A stretch of DNA of 64,000 nucleotides from Persebacter sp965221835 (GTDB lineage: Bacteria > Pseudomonadota > Gammaproteobacteria > Tethybacterales > Persebacteraceae), in assembly GCA_965221835.1 (NCBI GenBank), contig OZ244916.1:868001-932000 (forward strand). The letters run 5' to 3'. A program made the position numbers and the translations under genes. Each line of letters starts with the position of its first letter. Within the stretch, counting starts at the first letter, position 1. The notes beneath the pieces are model-generated. The model was not told the origin of the DNA. It was given only the letters and a program-made list of their open reading frames with translations, and searched no databases. This document shows, one piece after another, positions 25,588-34,111 of this stretch.

Positions 25588-26635
25588 ACGAACGCCGGAT
25601 TTAACATTAATCGCGCTATTGCTGGCGTTGTTTGCGCTCGGGTTGACGGCTTTGTATAGTGCGGGCGGCGAGGCGCGATTTTGGACACAACTTTCGCGCG
25701 GGTTGGCGGGAATCGCGTTAATGCTCGGCATTGCGTTCGTGCCGTCTCGTTATTTGGAAATGCTTACGCCCGTTTTTTTCGGCGGCGTTTTGTTCGCGCT
25801 TATCGGCGTTTTGCTGTTCGGCGTTAAAATCAACAACGCCCGCCGCTGGCTTGATGCGGGCATTTTGTTGCAACCGTCCGAATTGATGAAAATCGCCTTG
25901 CCGATGTGTATTGCCTATTTTTATTGCCGATTCAAAAACGCCGATTGGCGGCATCATCTGGCGGCGGCGATATTGATTGTCCCGCCGGTATTTCTCGTGA
26001 TTCGGCAACCCGACCTTGGCACCGCATTGATGGTAGCGGCGGCGGGAATGCTGACGATATTTTTCGGCGGAATCGGCTGGCGATGGATTGCAGGTTTGAT
26101 TTGTGCCGCCCCGGCATTCGTTTTTTTTGCGTGGAATGTGTTGCTAAAACCCTATCAAAAAAAACGCGTCTTGACTTTATTTGATCCGCAAGAAGATCCT
26201 CTGGGGGCGGGCTATCACACGATTCAATCCGAAATCGCGGTCGGTTCCGGCGGCATTTGGGGCAAGGGATTTTTGTCTGGAACGCAAGCGCAGGGCGGTT
26301 TTTTGCCCGAACGACACACCGATTTTATTTTTGCCGTTTTCGCCGAAGAATTCGGACTCGCCGGCGGCGTGCTGATGTTGGCATTGGCGGCGTTGGTGAC
26401 ATGGCGTGGTTTACAAATCGCCGCCCGTGCCGGTACTCTGTTCGCGTTTTTATCTGCGGCGGGAATTGTCGGTATATTTTTTACGACATTTATGGTGAAT
26501 TTATCTATGGTTTCCGGGCTTTTGCCGGTGGTGGGAATGCCGTTGCCGCTGGTGAGTTATGGCGGCACCGCACTCATATCCGCGTTCGCCGGATTCGGCG
26601 TTATTTTGTCGGCATCGCGAACGAGACGGCGATGA
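25571..26635 (+). CDS. rodA: Rod-shape SEDS glycosyltransferase RodA
   Basis: This 354-aa SEDS polymerase pairs with PBP2 to extend glycan strands. It has about ten helices. Family segments are VKINNARRWLDAGILLQPSE, FRQPDLGTAL-like VIRQPDLGTALM, and the C-terminal GLLPVVGMPLPLVSYGGTA. GAGGAAAACG gives a good ribosome binding site and sets the start, overlapping the end of mrdA by 17 nt. The stop overlaps rlpA in ATGA. Confidence 0.97.
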   Translation: MFAPDKRTPDLTLIALLLALFALGLTALYSAGGEARFWTQLSRGLAGIALMLGIAFVPSRYLEMLTPVFFGGVLFALIGVLLFGVKINNARRWLDAGILLQPSELMKIALPMCIAYFYCRFKNADWRHHLAAAILIVPPVFLVIRQPDLGTALMVAAAGMLTIFFGGIGWRWIAGLICAAPAFVFFAWNVLLKPYQKKRVLTLFDPQEDPLGAGYHTIQSEIAVGSGGIWGKGFLSGTQAQGGFLPERHTDFIFAVFAEEFGLAGGVLMLALAALVTWRGLQIAARAGTLFAFLSAAGIVGIFFTTFMVNLSMVSGLLPVVGMPLPLVSYGGTALISAFAGFGVILSASRTRRR

Positions 26636-27531
26636 AAGCGCGCGTATTTTTTCTCGCATTGTCGCTGGCAGGTTGCGCCGTGCCGCGTTTTTCGGAAACA
26701 ATCACCGAAGAAACGCCCGCCCCGCAATCATCGCAATCGCCGCAATCGCCGCAGTCGCAATCGCCGCAATCGCCGCAATCAGATGGCAAGTTTTATTTGG
26801 ATGACGGTCCGCCCGATGTTGCCCCCGCCGGATTGGAAAACATTCCCGATGCGATTCCGAAAGTGGAGGAAGTTATTGCCGCTACAACGCGCCCTTATAC
26901 CGCCCTCGGCGAACGGCGAACGCCGCATCGGGCGGTGCGACCATATCGCGAAAAAGGAATCGCTTCGTGGTACGGAAAACGTTATCACGGACGCGCGACT
27001 GCATCGGGCGAAACTTACGACATGTTCAAAATGACCGCCGCCCATCCGGTGTTGGCGATTCCGAGTTATGCCCGCGTAACGCGCACCGATACGGGCAAAT
27101 CGGTGGTGGTGCGAATCAACGACCGCGGTCCGTTTTTGCACGGGCGGGTGATAGATTTATCTTACGCCGCCGCCTATCGTCTCGGCATTGCCGAAAAAGG
27201 TTCAGGCGAAGTTGTCGTGGAAGCGATTGTGCCGGGCGGCGAATCGCGGGTAATCGCACCGCCGCAAACGCCCGTCCGCGATTCTGCCGACAATTTGGCG
27301 GCACAACAAATATACATTCAGTTGGGGGCGTTTTCGGTTGCGGAAAACGCCGAACGGATGCAGGCGAAATTCCGTGCCGAAACGCCCTCCGCTATCGCAC
27401 ACAAAATTTATTCACGCGATGGTCTGTTTTTATTTTTAATCGGACCGTACCGCAACGAATCATCGGCGCGCGCGGATGATAACTTATTGTGTGCCGCCGG
27501 TTGGTGCGGATTTTTTACGCGCGCGCCATGA
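26632..27531 (+). CDS. rlpA: Septal-ring lytic transglycosylase RlpA family lipoprotein
   Basis: This 299-aa outer-membrane lipoprotein has lipobox LAGC (Cys15) and then a low-complexity stretch of SPQ/QSP repeats (about residues 30-50). It has a double-psi beta-barrel with GIASWYGKRYHGRATASGE and VVRINDRGPF, and a C-terminal SPOR domain (QQIYIQLGAFSVAENAERMQ) for binding denuded glycan. Some family members cleave such glycan. It starts by ATGA overlap with rodA and its stop overlaps metX, so it joins the shape and methionine genes. Confidence 0.93.
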   Translation: MKARVFFLALSLAGCAVPRFSETITEETPAPQSSQSPQSPQSQSPQSPQSDGKFYLDDGPPDVAPAGLENIPDAIPKVEEVIAATTRPYTALGERRTPHRAVRPYREKGIASWYGKRYHGRATASGETYDMFKMTAAHPVLAIPSYARVTRTDTGKSVVVRINDRGPFLHGRVIDLSYAAAYRLGIAEKGSGEVVVEAIVPGGESRVIAPPQTPVRDSADNLAAQQIYIQLGAFSVAENAERMQAKFRAETPSAIAHKIYSRDGLFLFLIGPYRNESSARADDNLLCAAGWCGFFTRAP

Positions 27532-28646
27532 ATATGTGCGGCAAATCGGTCGGTGCAGTATTGCCCAAAAGCGAAAAGTTTGACTTTCCGCTGCATCTTT
27601 CCGGCGGCGGCGAGTTGCGGGAATGGGAATTGCATTACGAAACTTACGGCGCACCGAACGCCGATATGAGCAACGCGGTGTTGGTGTGTCATGCGCTGTC
27701 AGGTTCGCAACACGCCGCCGGTTATTTTGCAAACGCACCGGACAATGTCGGCTGGTGGGATAACTTTATCGGTCCCGGCAAACCGCTGGACACCGATTTT
27801 TTTTATGTCATTTCGCCGAACAATTTGGGGGGATGTCATGGGTCTACCGGACCGGCGAGTTTGCATCCGGCGGACGGTAAACCGTACGGTTCGCGATTTC
27901 CGGCGGTGACGGTGGAGGATTGGGTGTGCGCGCAAAAACATCTCGCCGACCGACTCGGAATCGCACAATTCGCCGCGGTGGCGGGCGGCAGTTTGGGCGG
28001 AATGCAGGCGTTGCGCTGGGCGATAGATTATCCCGATTGTTTGCGCGCCGCGGTGGTGATTGCGGCGGCGGCGAAGTTGAGCGCGATTAATATCGGTTTC
28101 AACGACATTGCGCGGCAGGCGATTGTGCGCGACCCCGATTTTTGCGGCGGCGATTATTACGGCGAAGGGCGATATCCGCATCGCGGACTCGGCATCGCCC
28201 GGATGTTGGGGCATGTTACTTATTTGTCGGATGCGCACATGGCGAATCGTTTCGGGCGCGAAAAACGCGATGATGCGATGTTTCAAGTGGAATCGTATTT
28301 GCGCTATCAGGGCGACAAGTTTTCGGGGCGGTTTGACGCGAACACTTATCTTTTGATGACTCGCGCGTTGGATGCTTTTGATCCGGCGGCGGCGTACGGC
28401 GGCGATTTGGCGCGCGCATTGGCGCCGGTATGTGCGGAAGTTTTGCTGGTATCGTTTTCCAGCGATTGGCGTTTTCCGCCGGCGCGTTCCGAAGAATTGG
28501 CGCGCGCGCTTTTACCGGCGGGGAAAAAAGTTTCTTATATTTCGGCGGAAACGGTGGAAGGACACGATTCGTTTTTACTCGCCGACCGGGTATATCACGA
28601 TTCGGTGCGCGCATTTATGGAAGGAATAAAACCGGATGCGAGTTGA
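27528..28646 (+). CDS. metX: Homoserine O-acyltransferase
   Basis: This 372-aa alpha/beta hydrolase-fold enzyme activates homoserine for methionine synthesis. It has the oxyanion segment VCHALSGSQHAAG, nucleophile Ser155 in GGSLGGMQALRW, Asp in SSDWRFPP and His in VEGHDSFL. Proteobacterial MetX paired with MetW often uses succinyl-CoA, so acyl specificity cannot be assigned from sequence alone. It starts by ATGA overlap with rlpA and overlaps metW by 11 nt. Confidence 0.95.
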   Translation: MNMCGKSVGAVLPKSEKFDFPLHLSGGGELREWELHYETYGAPNADMSNAVLVCHALSGSQHAAGYFANAPDNVGWWDNFIGPGKPLDTDFFYVISPNNLGGCHGSTGPASLHPADGKPYGSRFPAVTVEDWVCAQKHLADRLGIAQFAAVAGGSLGGMQALRWAIDYPDCLRAAVVIAAAAKLSAINIGFNDIARQAIVRDPDFCGGDYYGEGRYPHRGLGIARMLGHVTYLSDAHMANRFGREKRDDAMFQVESYLRYQGDKFSGRFDANTYLLMTRALDAFDPAAAYGGDLARALAPVCAEVLLVSFSSDWRFPPARSEELARALLPAGKKVSYISAETVEGHDSFLLADRVYHDSVRAFMEGIKPDAS

Positions 28647-29223
28647 TTTTGAGCGCATTGCGGCGTGCGTCCCGCGCGACGGTGCTGTTTTGGATTTAGG
28701 GTGCGGCGGCGGCGAATTGCTCGCTTTTTTGCGCGATTCGCGCGGCGCAGACGGAGTCGGTGCGGATATAGACGGCGCAAATCTGGCGGCGTGTCTACAA
28801 AAAAAAGTGCGGGCGGTGCATTGCGACATTCGCGAAGGGTTATCGCTTTTTTCGGACGGCGCATTTGATGTCGTGGTATTGTCGGATACGATGCAAGGCA
28901 TTCGCACGCCGCCGCAGCGGTTGCTGGCGGAAATGTTGCGGGTCGGACGGTCGGCGGTCGTTTCGTTTCCAAACTTCGGTTATTGGCGGATGCGTTTTGC
29001 ATTGCTTTCGGGGCGGATGCCGGTCGGACGCGCATTGCCGCATCAGTGGTACAACACGCCGAATATGCGTTATTGCACAATTGAAGATTTTGAATCGCTG
29101 TGCGGCGAAGAAAATTTTCATATCCAAAATCGCGTATTTTTATGCGCGGGCGCGGAAATTAAATTCGCGCCTAACTTGCGCGCCGAAACCGCGATTTATC
29201 ATCTTTCCCGCAAATCGCGCTGA
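28636..29223 (+). CDS. metW: Methionine biosynthesis protein MetW
   Basis: This 195-aa methyltransferase-fold protein has the SAM-binding motif VLDLGCGGGELLAFL near the N terminus and typical MetW text: SDTMQGIRTPPQRLLAEMLRVG, then VSFPNFGYWRMRFALLSGRMP and LPHQWYNTPNMRYCT. It partners MetX and is needed for its activity in several proteobacteria. The ATG lies inside the end of metX. It closes the mreB-metW run. Confidence 0.95.
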   Translation: MRVDFERIAACVPRDGAVLDLGCGGGELLAFLRDSRGADGVGADIDGANLAACLQKKVRAVHCDIREGLSLFSDGAFDVVVLSDTMQGIRTPPQRLLAEMLRVGRSAVVSFPNFGYWRMRFALLSGRMPVGRALPHQWYNTPNMRYCTIEDFESLCGEENFHIQNRVFLCAGAEIKFAPNLRAETAIYHLSRKSR

Positions 29224-29273
29224 TTTCCGAATGCGGACGCAAACCGCCGCGTTCGGAATTTGGCGGGCGGGAG

Positions 29274-29279
29274 TATAAT
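29274..29279 (+). promoter_or_regulatory. -10 box TATAAT, six bases from the M24 hydrolase ATG
   Basis: TATAAT-TTGCGA-ATG. A weak -35 (TTCGGA) lies about 16 bp upstream. The predicted mRNA would start at the ATG of the first gene of the three-gene catabolic operon. Confidence 0.55.
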
Positions 29280-29285
29280 TTGCGA

Positions 29286-30437
29286 ATGCCCGCATCCCAA
29301 AAAACGATGTCCGCGTTAAACGGCGAATATAGTCGCCGCACCGCCTTGGCGCAAAAACAAATGGTGCGGGCGAAGTTGGATGCGATTGTGCTGACGACTG
29401 CGGCGAATATTTATTATTTTAGCGGCTTTCGTACGCGGTTTTGGGAAAGCCCGACTCGCCCGTGGTTTTTGGTTATTCCCGCCCGCGATGCGCCGATTGC
29501 GGTTATTCCCGAAATCGGTGCGGCGGCATTCGCTAAAACATGGATTGCCGATGTGCGCTGCTGGCAATCGCCGCACCCGAAAGACGAAGGCATTTCTTTG
29601 CTGGCGGAAACAATCCAAAAAACAGGCGCCGGCAAAATCGGAATGACACTCGGCGCGGAAAGTACGGTGCGAATGCCGCTTGCCGATTGGCACACTTTGC
29701 GCAACAAACTGCGCAAGACGGAAATCGCGGACTGCGCACCGCTGATGTGGCGTTTGCGGATGTGCAAATCGGCGGCGGAAATCGCAAAAATCCGCACCGC
29801 TTGCAAAATCGCGGCGGACGGTTTTGCCGCCCTGCCGTCTTTTGCGGATGCGTCCATGACCGTGCGCGAAATCGCACGGCGTTTGCAAATGCGAATGCTG
29901 GAAAACGGCGCGGACGATGTGCCGTATATGTCGGCGGCGGTCGGCAGCGGCGGCTACGACGACATTATTGCCGCACCGCCCGATATTGCGGCAATGCCCG
30001 GACAAATTTTAATGATTGATGCGGGGGCGCGGCGGGACGGTTATTTTTCCGATTTCAATCGCAACTATGTTGTCGGGCGGGCGGATTCGGCGATGCGCCG
30101 CGCGCATGTTGCATTGACAAACGCGTTGCAGTCGGGTTTTGCCGCCGTCCGTCCGGGTGCGCGCGCATCCGATGTGTGGCGGGCGATGCGCGATTCCTTG
30201 CCCGCCCCGGCAGCGGGCAGAATGGGACACGGCACGGGATTGCAATTGACCGAACCGCCTTCGCTTTCGCAAAACGATTCCACCGTGTTGCGCGAAAATA
30301 TGGTACTCGCATTGGAACCGTCTTTAATTACCGCGCCGGGAAAAATAATGGTGTGCGAAGAAAATATCGTTGTCGGCGAAAACGGCGCAAAATGGTTGCA
30401 TCGCCGCGCCGGAAAAACTTTGCCGGTACTCAAATGA
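29286..30437 (+). CDS. M24 metallohydrolase (creatinase/ectoine hydrolase/Xaa-Pro peptidase family)
   Basis: This 383-aa pita-bread enzyme has an N-terminal creatinase-like domain (TAANIYYFSGFRT) and a C-terminal M24 domain. All five metal ligands appear: Asp in MIDAGARRDG, Asp in YFSDFNRNY, His in MGHGTGLQLTE, Glu in LALEPSL and Glu in VCEENIVVG. The next two genes, EutA-like and diaminopropionate ammonia-lyase-like, resemble modules for ectoine-type compounds. Ectoine hydrolase (DoeA/EutD) is therefore one candidate; a dipeptidase or guanidino-acid hydrolase is another. An alternative ATG lies seven codons downstream. Confidence 0.85.
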   Translation: MPASQKTMSALNGEYSRRTALAQKQMVRAKLDAIVLTTAANIYYFSGFRTRFWESPTRPWFLVIPARDAPIAVIPEIGAAAFAKTWIADVRCWQSPHPKDEGISLLAETIQKTGAGKIGMTLGAESTVRMPLADWHTLRNKLRKTEIADCAPLMWRLRMCKSAAEIAKIRTACKIAADGFAALPSFADASMTVREIARRLQMRMLENGADDVPYMSAAVGSGGYDDIIAAPPDIAAMPGQILMIDAGARRDGYFSDFNRNYVVGRADSAMRRAHVALTNALQSGFAAVRPGARASDVWRAMRDSLPAPAAGRMGHGTGLQLTEPPSLSQNDSTVLRENMVLALEPSLITAPGKIMVCEENIVVGENGAKWLHRRAGKTLPVLK

Positions 30438-31192
30438 CCGCACATCGCGCCGTGCAGTTTACAGACAAATTGCATCCCGCAGCGGACGGCGGACGAATCG
30501 GCGTTGTCGCGCTGGCGACCGATTTGACGATTGAACGCGATATGCGAAAAATGTTGCCGCCCGGCGTAGAAATGTTTACTAATCGCGTGTTGAACGCGAA
30601 TCCGCTGACACCGGAAAACTTGCGCGGCATGCGCGGCGACATTGCCCGTGCGGCGGCGGGATTGTTGCCGGGGCGCGGCGTGGATGTCGCGATATACGCC
30701 TGCACTTCGGGCGCGGCGGTTATCGGTGCGGAAAATATTCGCCGCGAAATGCAAAAAGCACATCCGCGCGCGCCGGTCACGACACCTTTGGAAGCGGCGT
30801 TTGCAGCATTCGCCGCGTTGGACGCGCGCCGCATCAGCGTTTTAACGCCCTACATTCCGGCACTCAATCGCGCACTGGAATCGCAATTCGCCGCCGCCGG
30901 ATGCGAAATGTTGAACGCGGACGGTTTGGGTTTTGAAGACGATTTACAAATCGCCGACATCGCGCCCGCTGCGATTGTCCGTTTTGCAAAAAACGCGATG
31001 CACCGGCAAGCAAAAGCGTTGTTTCTTTCATGCACCGCATTGCGCGCAACCGAAGTTATCGCGGAAATAGAAGACGCGGTCGGCGTGCCGGTTGTTGCAA
31101 GCAATCAGGCGTTGGCGTGGCACGCGTTGCGGTTGTTAAACAATCCGCAAAAAATTCGCGGTTTTGGAATATTAATGGAGACGACAAAATGA
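30434..31192 (+). CDS. Asp/Glu racemase-superfamily protein (EutA/maleate isomerase-like)
   Basis: This 252-aa protein has two Cys-centred half-sites, Cys90 in IYACTSGAAVIG and Cys200 in LFLSCTALRATEV. This pattern is typical of maleate isomerase, arylmalonate decarboxylase and EutA, where the two cysteines flank the substrate. It overlaps the preceding M24 gene and the following lyase gene by ATGA on both sides, so the three are one unit. The exact reaction is unknown; EutA of hydroxyectoine use is the nearest functional analogy. Confidence 0.8.
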   Translation: MTAHRAVQFTDKLHPAADGGRIGVVALATDLTIERDMRKMLPPGVEMFTNRVLNANPLTPENLRGMRGDIARAAAGLLPGRGVDVAIYACTSGAAVIGAENIRREMQKAHPRAPVTTPLEAAFAAFAALDARRISVLTPYIPALNRALESQFAAAGCEMLNADGLGFEDDLQIADIAPAAIVRFAKNAMHRQAKALFLSCTALRATEVIAEIEDAVGVPVVASNQALAWHALRLLNNPQKIRGFGILMETTK

Positions 31193-32367
31193 CACCCGCG
31201 ACATTGCACACCGCAAACGCTGCGACAAATGGCGATTATCCGCGCGCGTTGCATTCCGCATTGTCGCCCGAAGACGGGGCGCGCGCCGTTGCCGAAATTT
31301 CGCGATGGCACGGTTATGCACCGACTCCGTTGCGCGCGTTGTCCGAAATAGCGGCGCGGGCGAATGTGCAAAATATTTTTTACAAAGACGAAAGCCGCCG
31401 TTTTCCGCCGGTCAATAGTTTCAAGGCGCTGGGCGGTGCGTTCGCGGTGTATCAACTTCTCGCCGAAACCATTCGCGCGCAAACCGGAATCGCGCCCGCT
31501 GCGGCGGAACTCGCCGCCGGAAAACATTCCGCGCATTGCAAAAAAATCACCGTCGCCGCCGCAACAGACGGCAATCACGGGCGCGCCGTTGCATGGGGCG
31601 CGCGCCGATTCGGTTGCGAATGCCGAATTTTTATTCACGCAGAAGTCAGCGAAGAACGCAAACGGGCGATGGAATCACTCGGCGCAAAAGTCGTACGCAT
31701 TCGCGGCGATTACGACGAATCGGTGCGCGTTGCCGCCGCGACAAGCGAAAAAAATAAATGGACGGTCGTTTCCGACACTTCCTACGAAAAATACGAATCC
31801 ATTCCGCGGCAAGTAATGGCGGGCTATTGCGTTCTCGCAGAAGAAACTTTGCAACAAACGCCCGCCCCGTTCACGCATCTTTTTGTGCAAGGCGGAGTCG
31901 GCGGTCTCGCCGCAGCAATGTGTTTTTGGTTCTGGCACAAACTCGGTGCGATGCGCCCGCGCACAATTATCGTTGAACCGGAAGCGGCGGATTGTTTATA
32001 TCGCAGCGCACTCGCCGGCGAAATGCGCGCGGTCAAAATTGAAAACGAAACGATAATGGCGGGATTGAGTTGCGGCGAACCGTCGCCGCTGGCGTGGAAG
32101 ATTTTGCATCACGGCGCACACGATTTTATGACGATTCCGGATGCGACAATTCCGCCGTTAATGCGCGAACTGGCGCACCGCGATTCGCCGATTGAAGCGG
32201 GCGAATCCGCCCCCGCCGGACTCGCCGGATTTTTGGCGGCGGCGGCGGATGATTTGCGGCAAAAAATGCAAATCACTTCCGATTCCAACATTTTCGTCAT
32301 CGGCACCGAAGGCGCAACCGCCCCGAAATTGTACGAAGAAATCACCGGCATCCGCCCGACAGCATAA
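31189..32367 (+). CDS. Diaminopropionate ammonia-lyase-like PLP enzyme
   Basis: This 392-aa fold-type II PLP enzyme has PLP Lys79 in NSFKALGGAFAVYQ, then AATDGNHGRAVAWGARRFG. The phosphate-binding loop is FVQGGVGGLAAA, and IVEPEAADCLYRS lies further on. These match diaminopropionate ammonia-lyase (DpaL/YgeX), which converts 2,3-diaminopropionate to pyruvate and ammonia. It is longer than EutB-type threonine dehydratase homologues. ATGGAGACGACAAA provides a ribosome binding site inside the preceding gene. It probably supplies the last deaminating step of the operon. Confidence 0.85.
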   Translation: MTPATLHTANAATNGDYPRALHSALSPEDGARAVAEISRWHGYAPTPLRALSEIAARANVQNIFYKDESRRFPPVNSFKALGGAFAVYQLLAETIRAQTGIAPAAAELAAGKHSAHCKKITVAAATDGNHGRAVAWGARRFGCECRIFIHAEVSEERKRAMESLGAKVVRIRGDYDESVRVAAATSEKNKWTVVSDTSYEKYESIPRQVMAGYCVLAEETLQQTPAPFTHLFVQGGVGGLAAAMCFWFWHKLGAMRPRTIIVEPEAADCLYRSALAGEMRAVKIENETIMAGLSCGEPSPLAWKILHHGAHDFMTIPDATIPPLMRELAHRDSPIEAGESAPAGLAGFLAAAADDLRQKMQITSDSNIFVIGTEGATAPKLYEEITGIRPTA

Positions 32368-32508
32368 TTCTCTCCGATTCTTCCGTGCCGCAACTCTCAT
32401 AAAACTACGGCACAAACGCCGCCGAATCTGCCCGTTTTTTTGCGAATTCGGGCGGGATTCTTGCAGGAATCGGTTAAAATGGCATTTTGTTTTTAACGAG
32501 GAAGTAGG

Positions 32509-33963
32509 ATGAAACAGCAAAGCGAAAACCGGAAACGCGAACTTTGGATTGGCGACAATTTGGCGATTATGCGACAGATGAATTCGGAAACGGTGGATTT
32601 AATTTATCTTGACCCGCCATTTAATTCCAAAAAAATGTACGAAGGGAATCTTGACGAAGGAATGGGAAAGCAATCGTTTTCGGACATTTGGGGCGATTCT
32701 GATATTACCGAAGATGACCGCCGCATTTTGCGGGAACGAAATCCGATGTTGGCGGAATTAATTCAATTTTTGGGGAATTCGCACGGCATTTCGTGGAAGT
32801 CGTATTTGTCGTTTATGGGAATTCGTTTAATGGAAATGCACCGATTGTTAAAAGACACGGGCAGCATTTATTTGCATTGCGATTGGCGTATGTCGCATCC
32901 GCTTAAATTGGTGATGGATATTATATTCGGCAGCAATTTTCGCAGCAACATTATCTGGCGAAAAACGAATTCACCGAAAGCGCAATCGCGCGTTTTCGGT
33001 GCGCAGTACGACGATATTTTAATGTACACCAAAAGCGATGATTTCGTTTTCAATCCGATTTATGTCGATCCGGACGAATCATACCTTAAAAGTTTTCGGC
33101 ACAAGGACGAAAGGGGGCGGTATCAAACCGTCGCCCTTTCTAATGTGACGAGTGCGGGCGGTTTCGCTAAAATGTCGTTGTACGAATGGCGTGGCGTGAA
33201 GGCGCGGTGGATTTATTCTAAAGAAAAAATGGAATCGTGGTGGGAGGACAATCTTATTGTCAAAACCAAAACCGGCGGGTATCGCAAAAAACATTATCTT
33301 TCGGAATCGGAAGGCAAACTTGTCTCGGACATTTGGGCGGACAGTACGGTGCCGCCGATTCAGGGCGGTTCTTCGGAACGCACAGGATGGGCGACGCAAA
33401 AACCGCTTGCCCTTTTGGAACGAATTATAAAAGCATCGTCAAACAAAGGCGATATTGTGCTTGACCCGTTTTGCGGATGTGGAACCGCCTGCGTTGCCGC
33501 AACGAATCTCGGGCGGCAGTGGATTGGAATTGATCAACATCCAAAAGCGGGCGTGATTATGCAAGACCGAATGAAGAAAGACGCAAAGTTAGCCCCCGAA
33601 TGGGGCGGCGTGAAAATTCTCTTGGAAAAAGATGCGGCGAAGTTGCCGAAACGCACCGATGTTGCACCGTTCAAAAAAGACGAACGGACGAAGCGAACGA
33701 TTTACGAACGGCAAAAAGGCAAATGCGCAAGCGGCGAATTTTGTCTGAATGGTACGGACGCAAAGCCGATTAATTTTATGGACTTTGACCGCAAACTTTC
33801 CGGCAAACGAGGCGGCGGTTATACTTGGGATAATGTGCAGTTGTTGTGTCGCACTTGCAACGGCAGCAAAGGCAAGAAAACTTGGAATACTTTTATTAGA
33901 GAATTGAAACGCAAAAAGGCGGATCAACTTATCAAAGAATTGGAATCGCCCGAAGAGGAATGA
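32509..33963 (+). CDS. Beta-class DNA methyltransferase with C-terminal HNH-like zinc domain
   Basis: This 484-aa protein has amino-methyltransferase motif IV, LDPPFNS (Asp35), before motif I, LDPFCGCGTACVAA (about 320), which is the beta-class order for N6-adenine or N4-cytosine methylation. The last 100 residues resemble an HNH endonuclease: CASGEFC and CRTCNGSKG zinc pairs, DFDRKLSGKRGG and WDNVQLLC. However, the DH position is Asp-Arg, and no His occurs anywhere in this tail. It may therefore be a DNA-binding or dead nuclease domain. AGGAAGTAGG precedes the ATG. No partner restriction enzyme is nearby, and an IS30 insertion lies downstream. Confidence 0.88.
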   Translation: MKQQSENRKRELWIGDNLAIMRQMNSETVDLIYLDPPFNSKKMYEGNLDEGMGKQSFSDIWGDSDITEDDRRILRERNPMLAELIQFLGNSHGISWKSYLSFMGIRLMEMHRLLKDTGSIYLHCDWRMSHPLKLVMDIIFGSNFRSNIIWRKTNSPKAQSRVFGAQYDDILMYTKSDDFVFNPIYVDPDESYLKSFRHKDERGRYQTVALSNVTSAGGFAKMSLYEWRGVKARWIYSKEKMESWWEDNLIVKTKTGGYRKKHYLSESEGKLVSDIWADSTVPPIQGGSSERTGWATQKPLALLERIIKASSNKGDIVLDPFCGCGTACVAATNLGRQWIGIDQHPKAGVIMQDRMKKDAKLAPEWGGVKILLEKDAAKLPKRTDVAPFKKDERTKRTIYERQKGKCASGEFCLNGTDAKPINFMDFDRKLSGKRGGGYTWDNVQLLCRTCNGSKGKKTWNTFIRELKRKKADQLIKELESPEEE

Positions 33964-34111
33964 CAAAAAACGGGCGGGAATGGAATGTACTTTTTTCCGG
34001 TCGTTTTGCGGGAATGGAATGTACTTTTTTCGGTTGTTTTGCGGAAATTCCAAAATTAATTTTTCGCGTAAAATGTGCGAATTCCCGCCGTCATTCCCGC
34101 GAAAGCGGGAA
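33964..34111. repeat. Repeat tract left of the IS30 element
   Basis: Two near copies of GGGAATGGAATGTACTTTTT with GGTCGTTTTGCGG linkers follow the methyltransferase stop. Then comes the left end of a dispersed repeat (CCGTCATTCCCGCGAAAGCG) broken by the insertion sequence. No gene is visible. Confidence 0.75.

Noticed and set aside
32368..32508. Rho-independent terminator after the ammonia-lyase gene
   Set aside because: Only a weak GCCCG/CGGGC pairing with a long loop is seen, and there is no T run in the right place.
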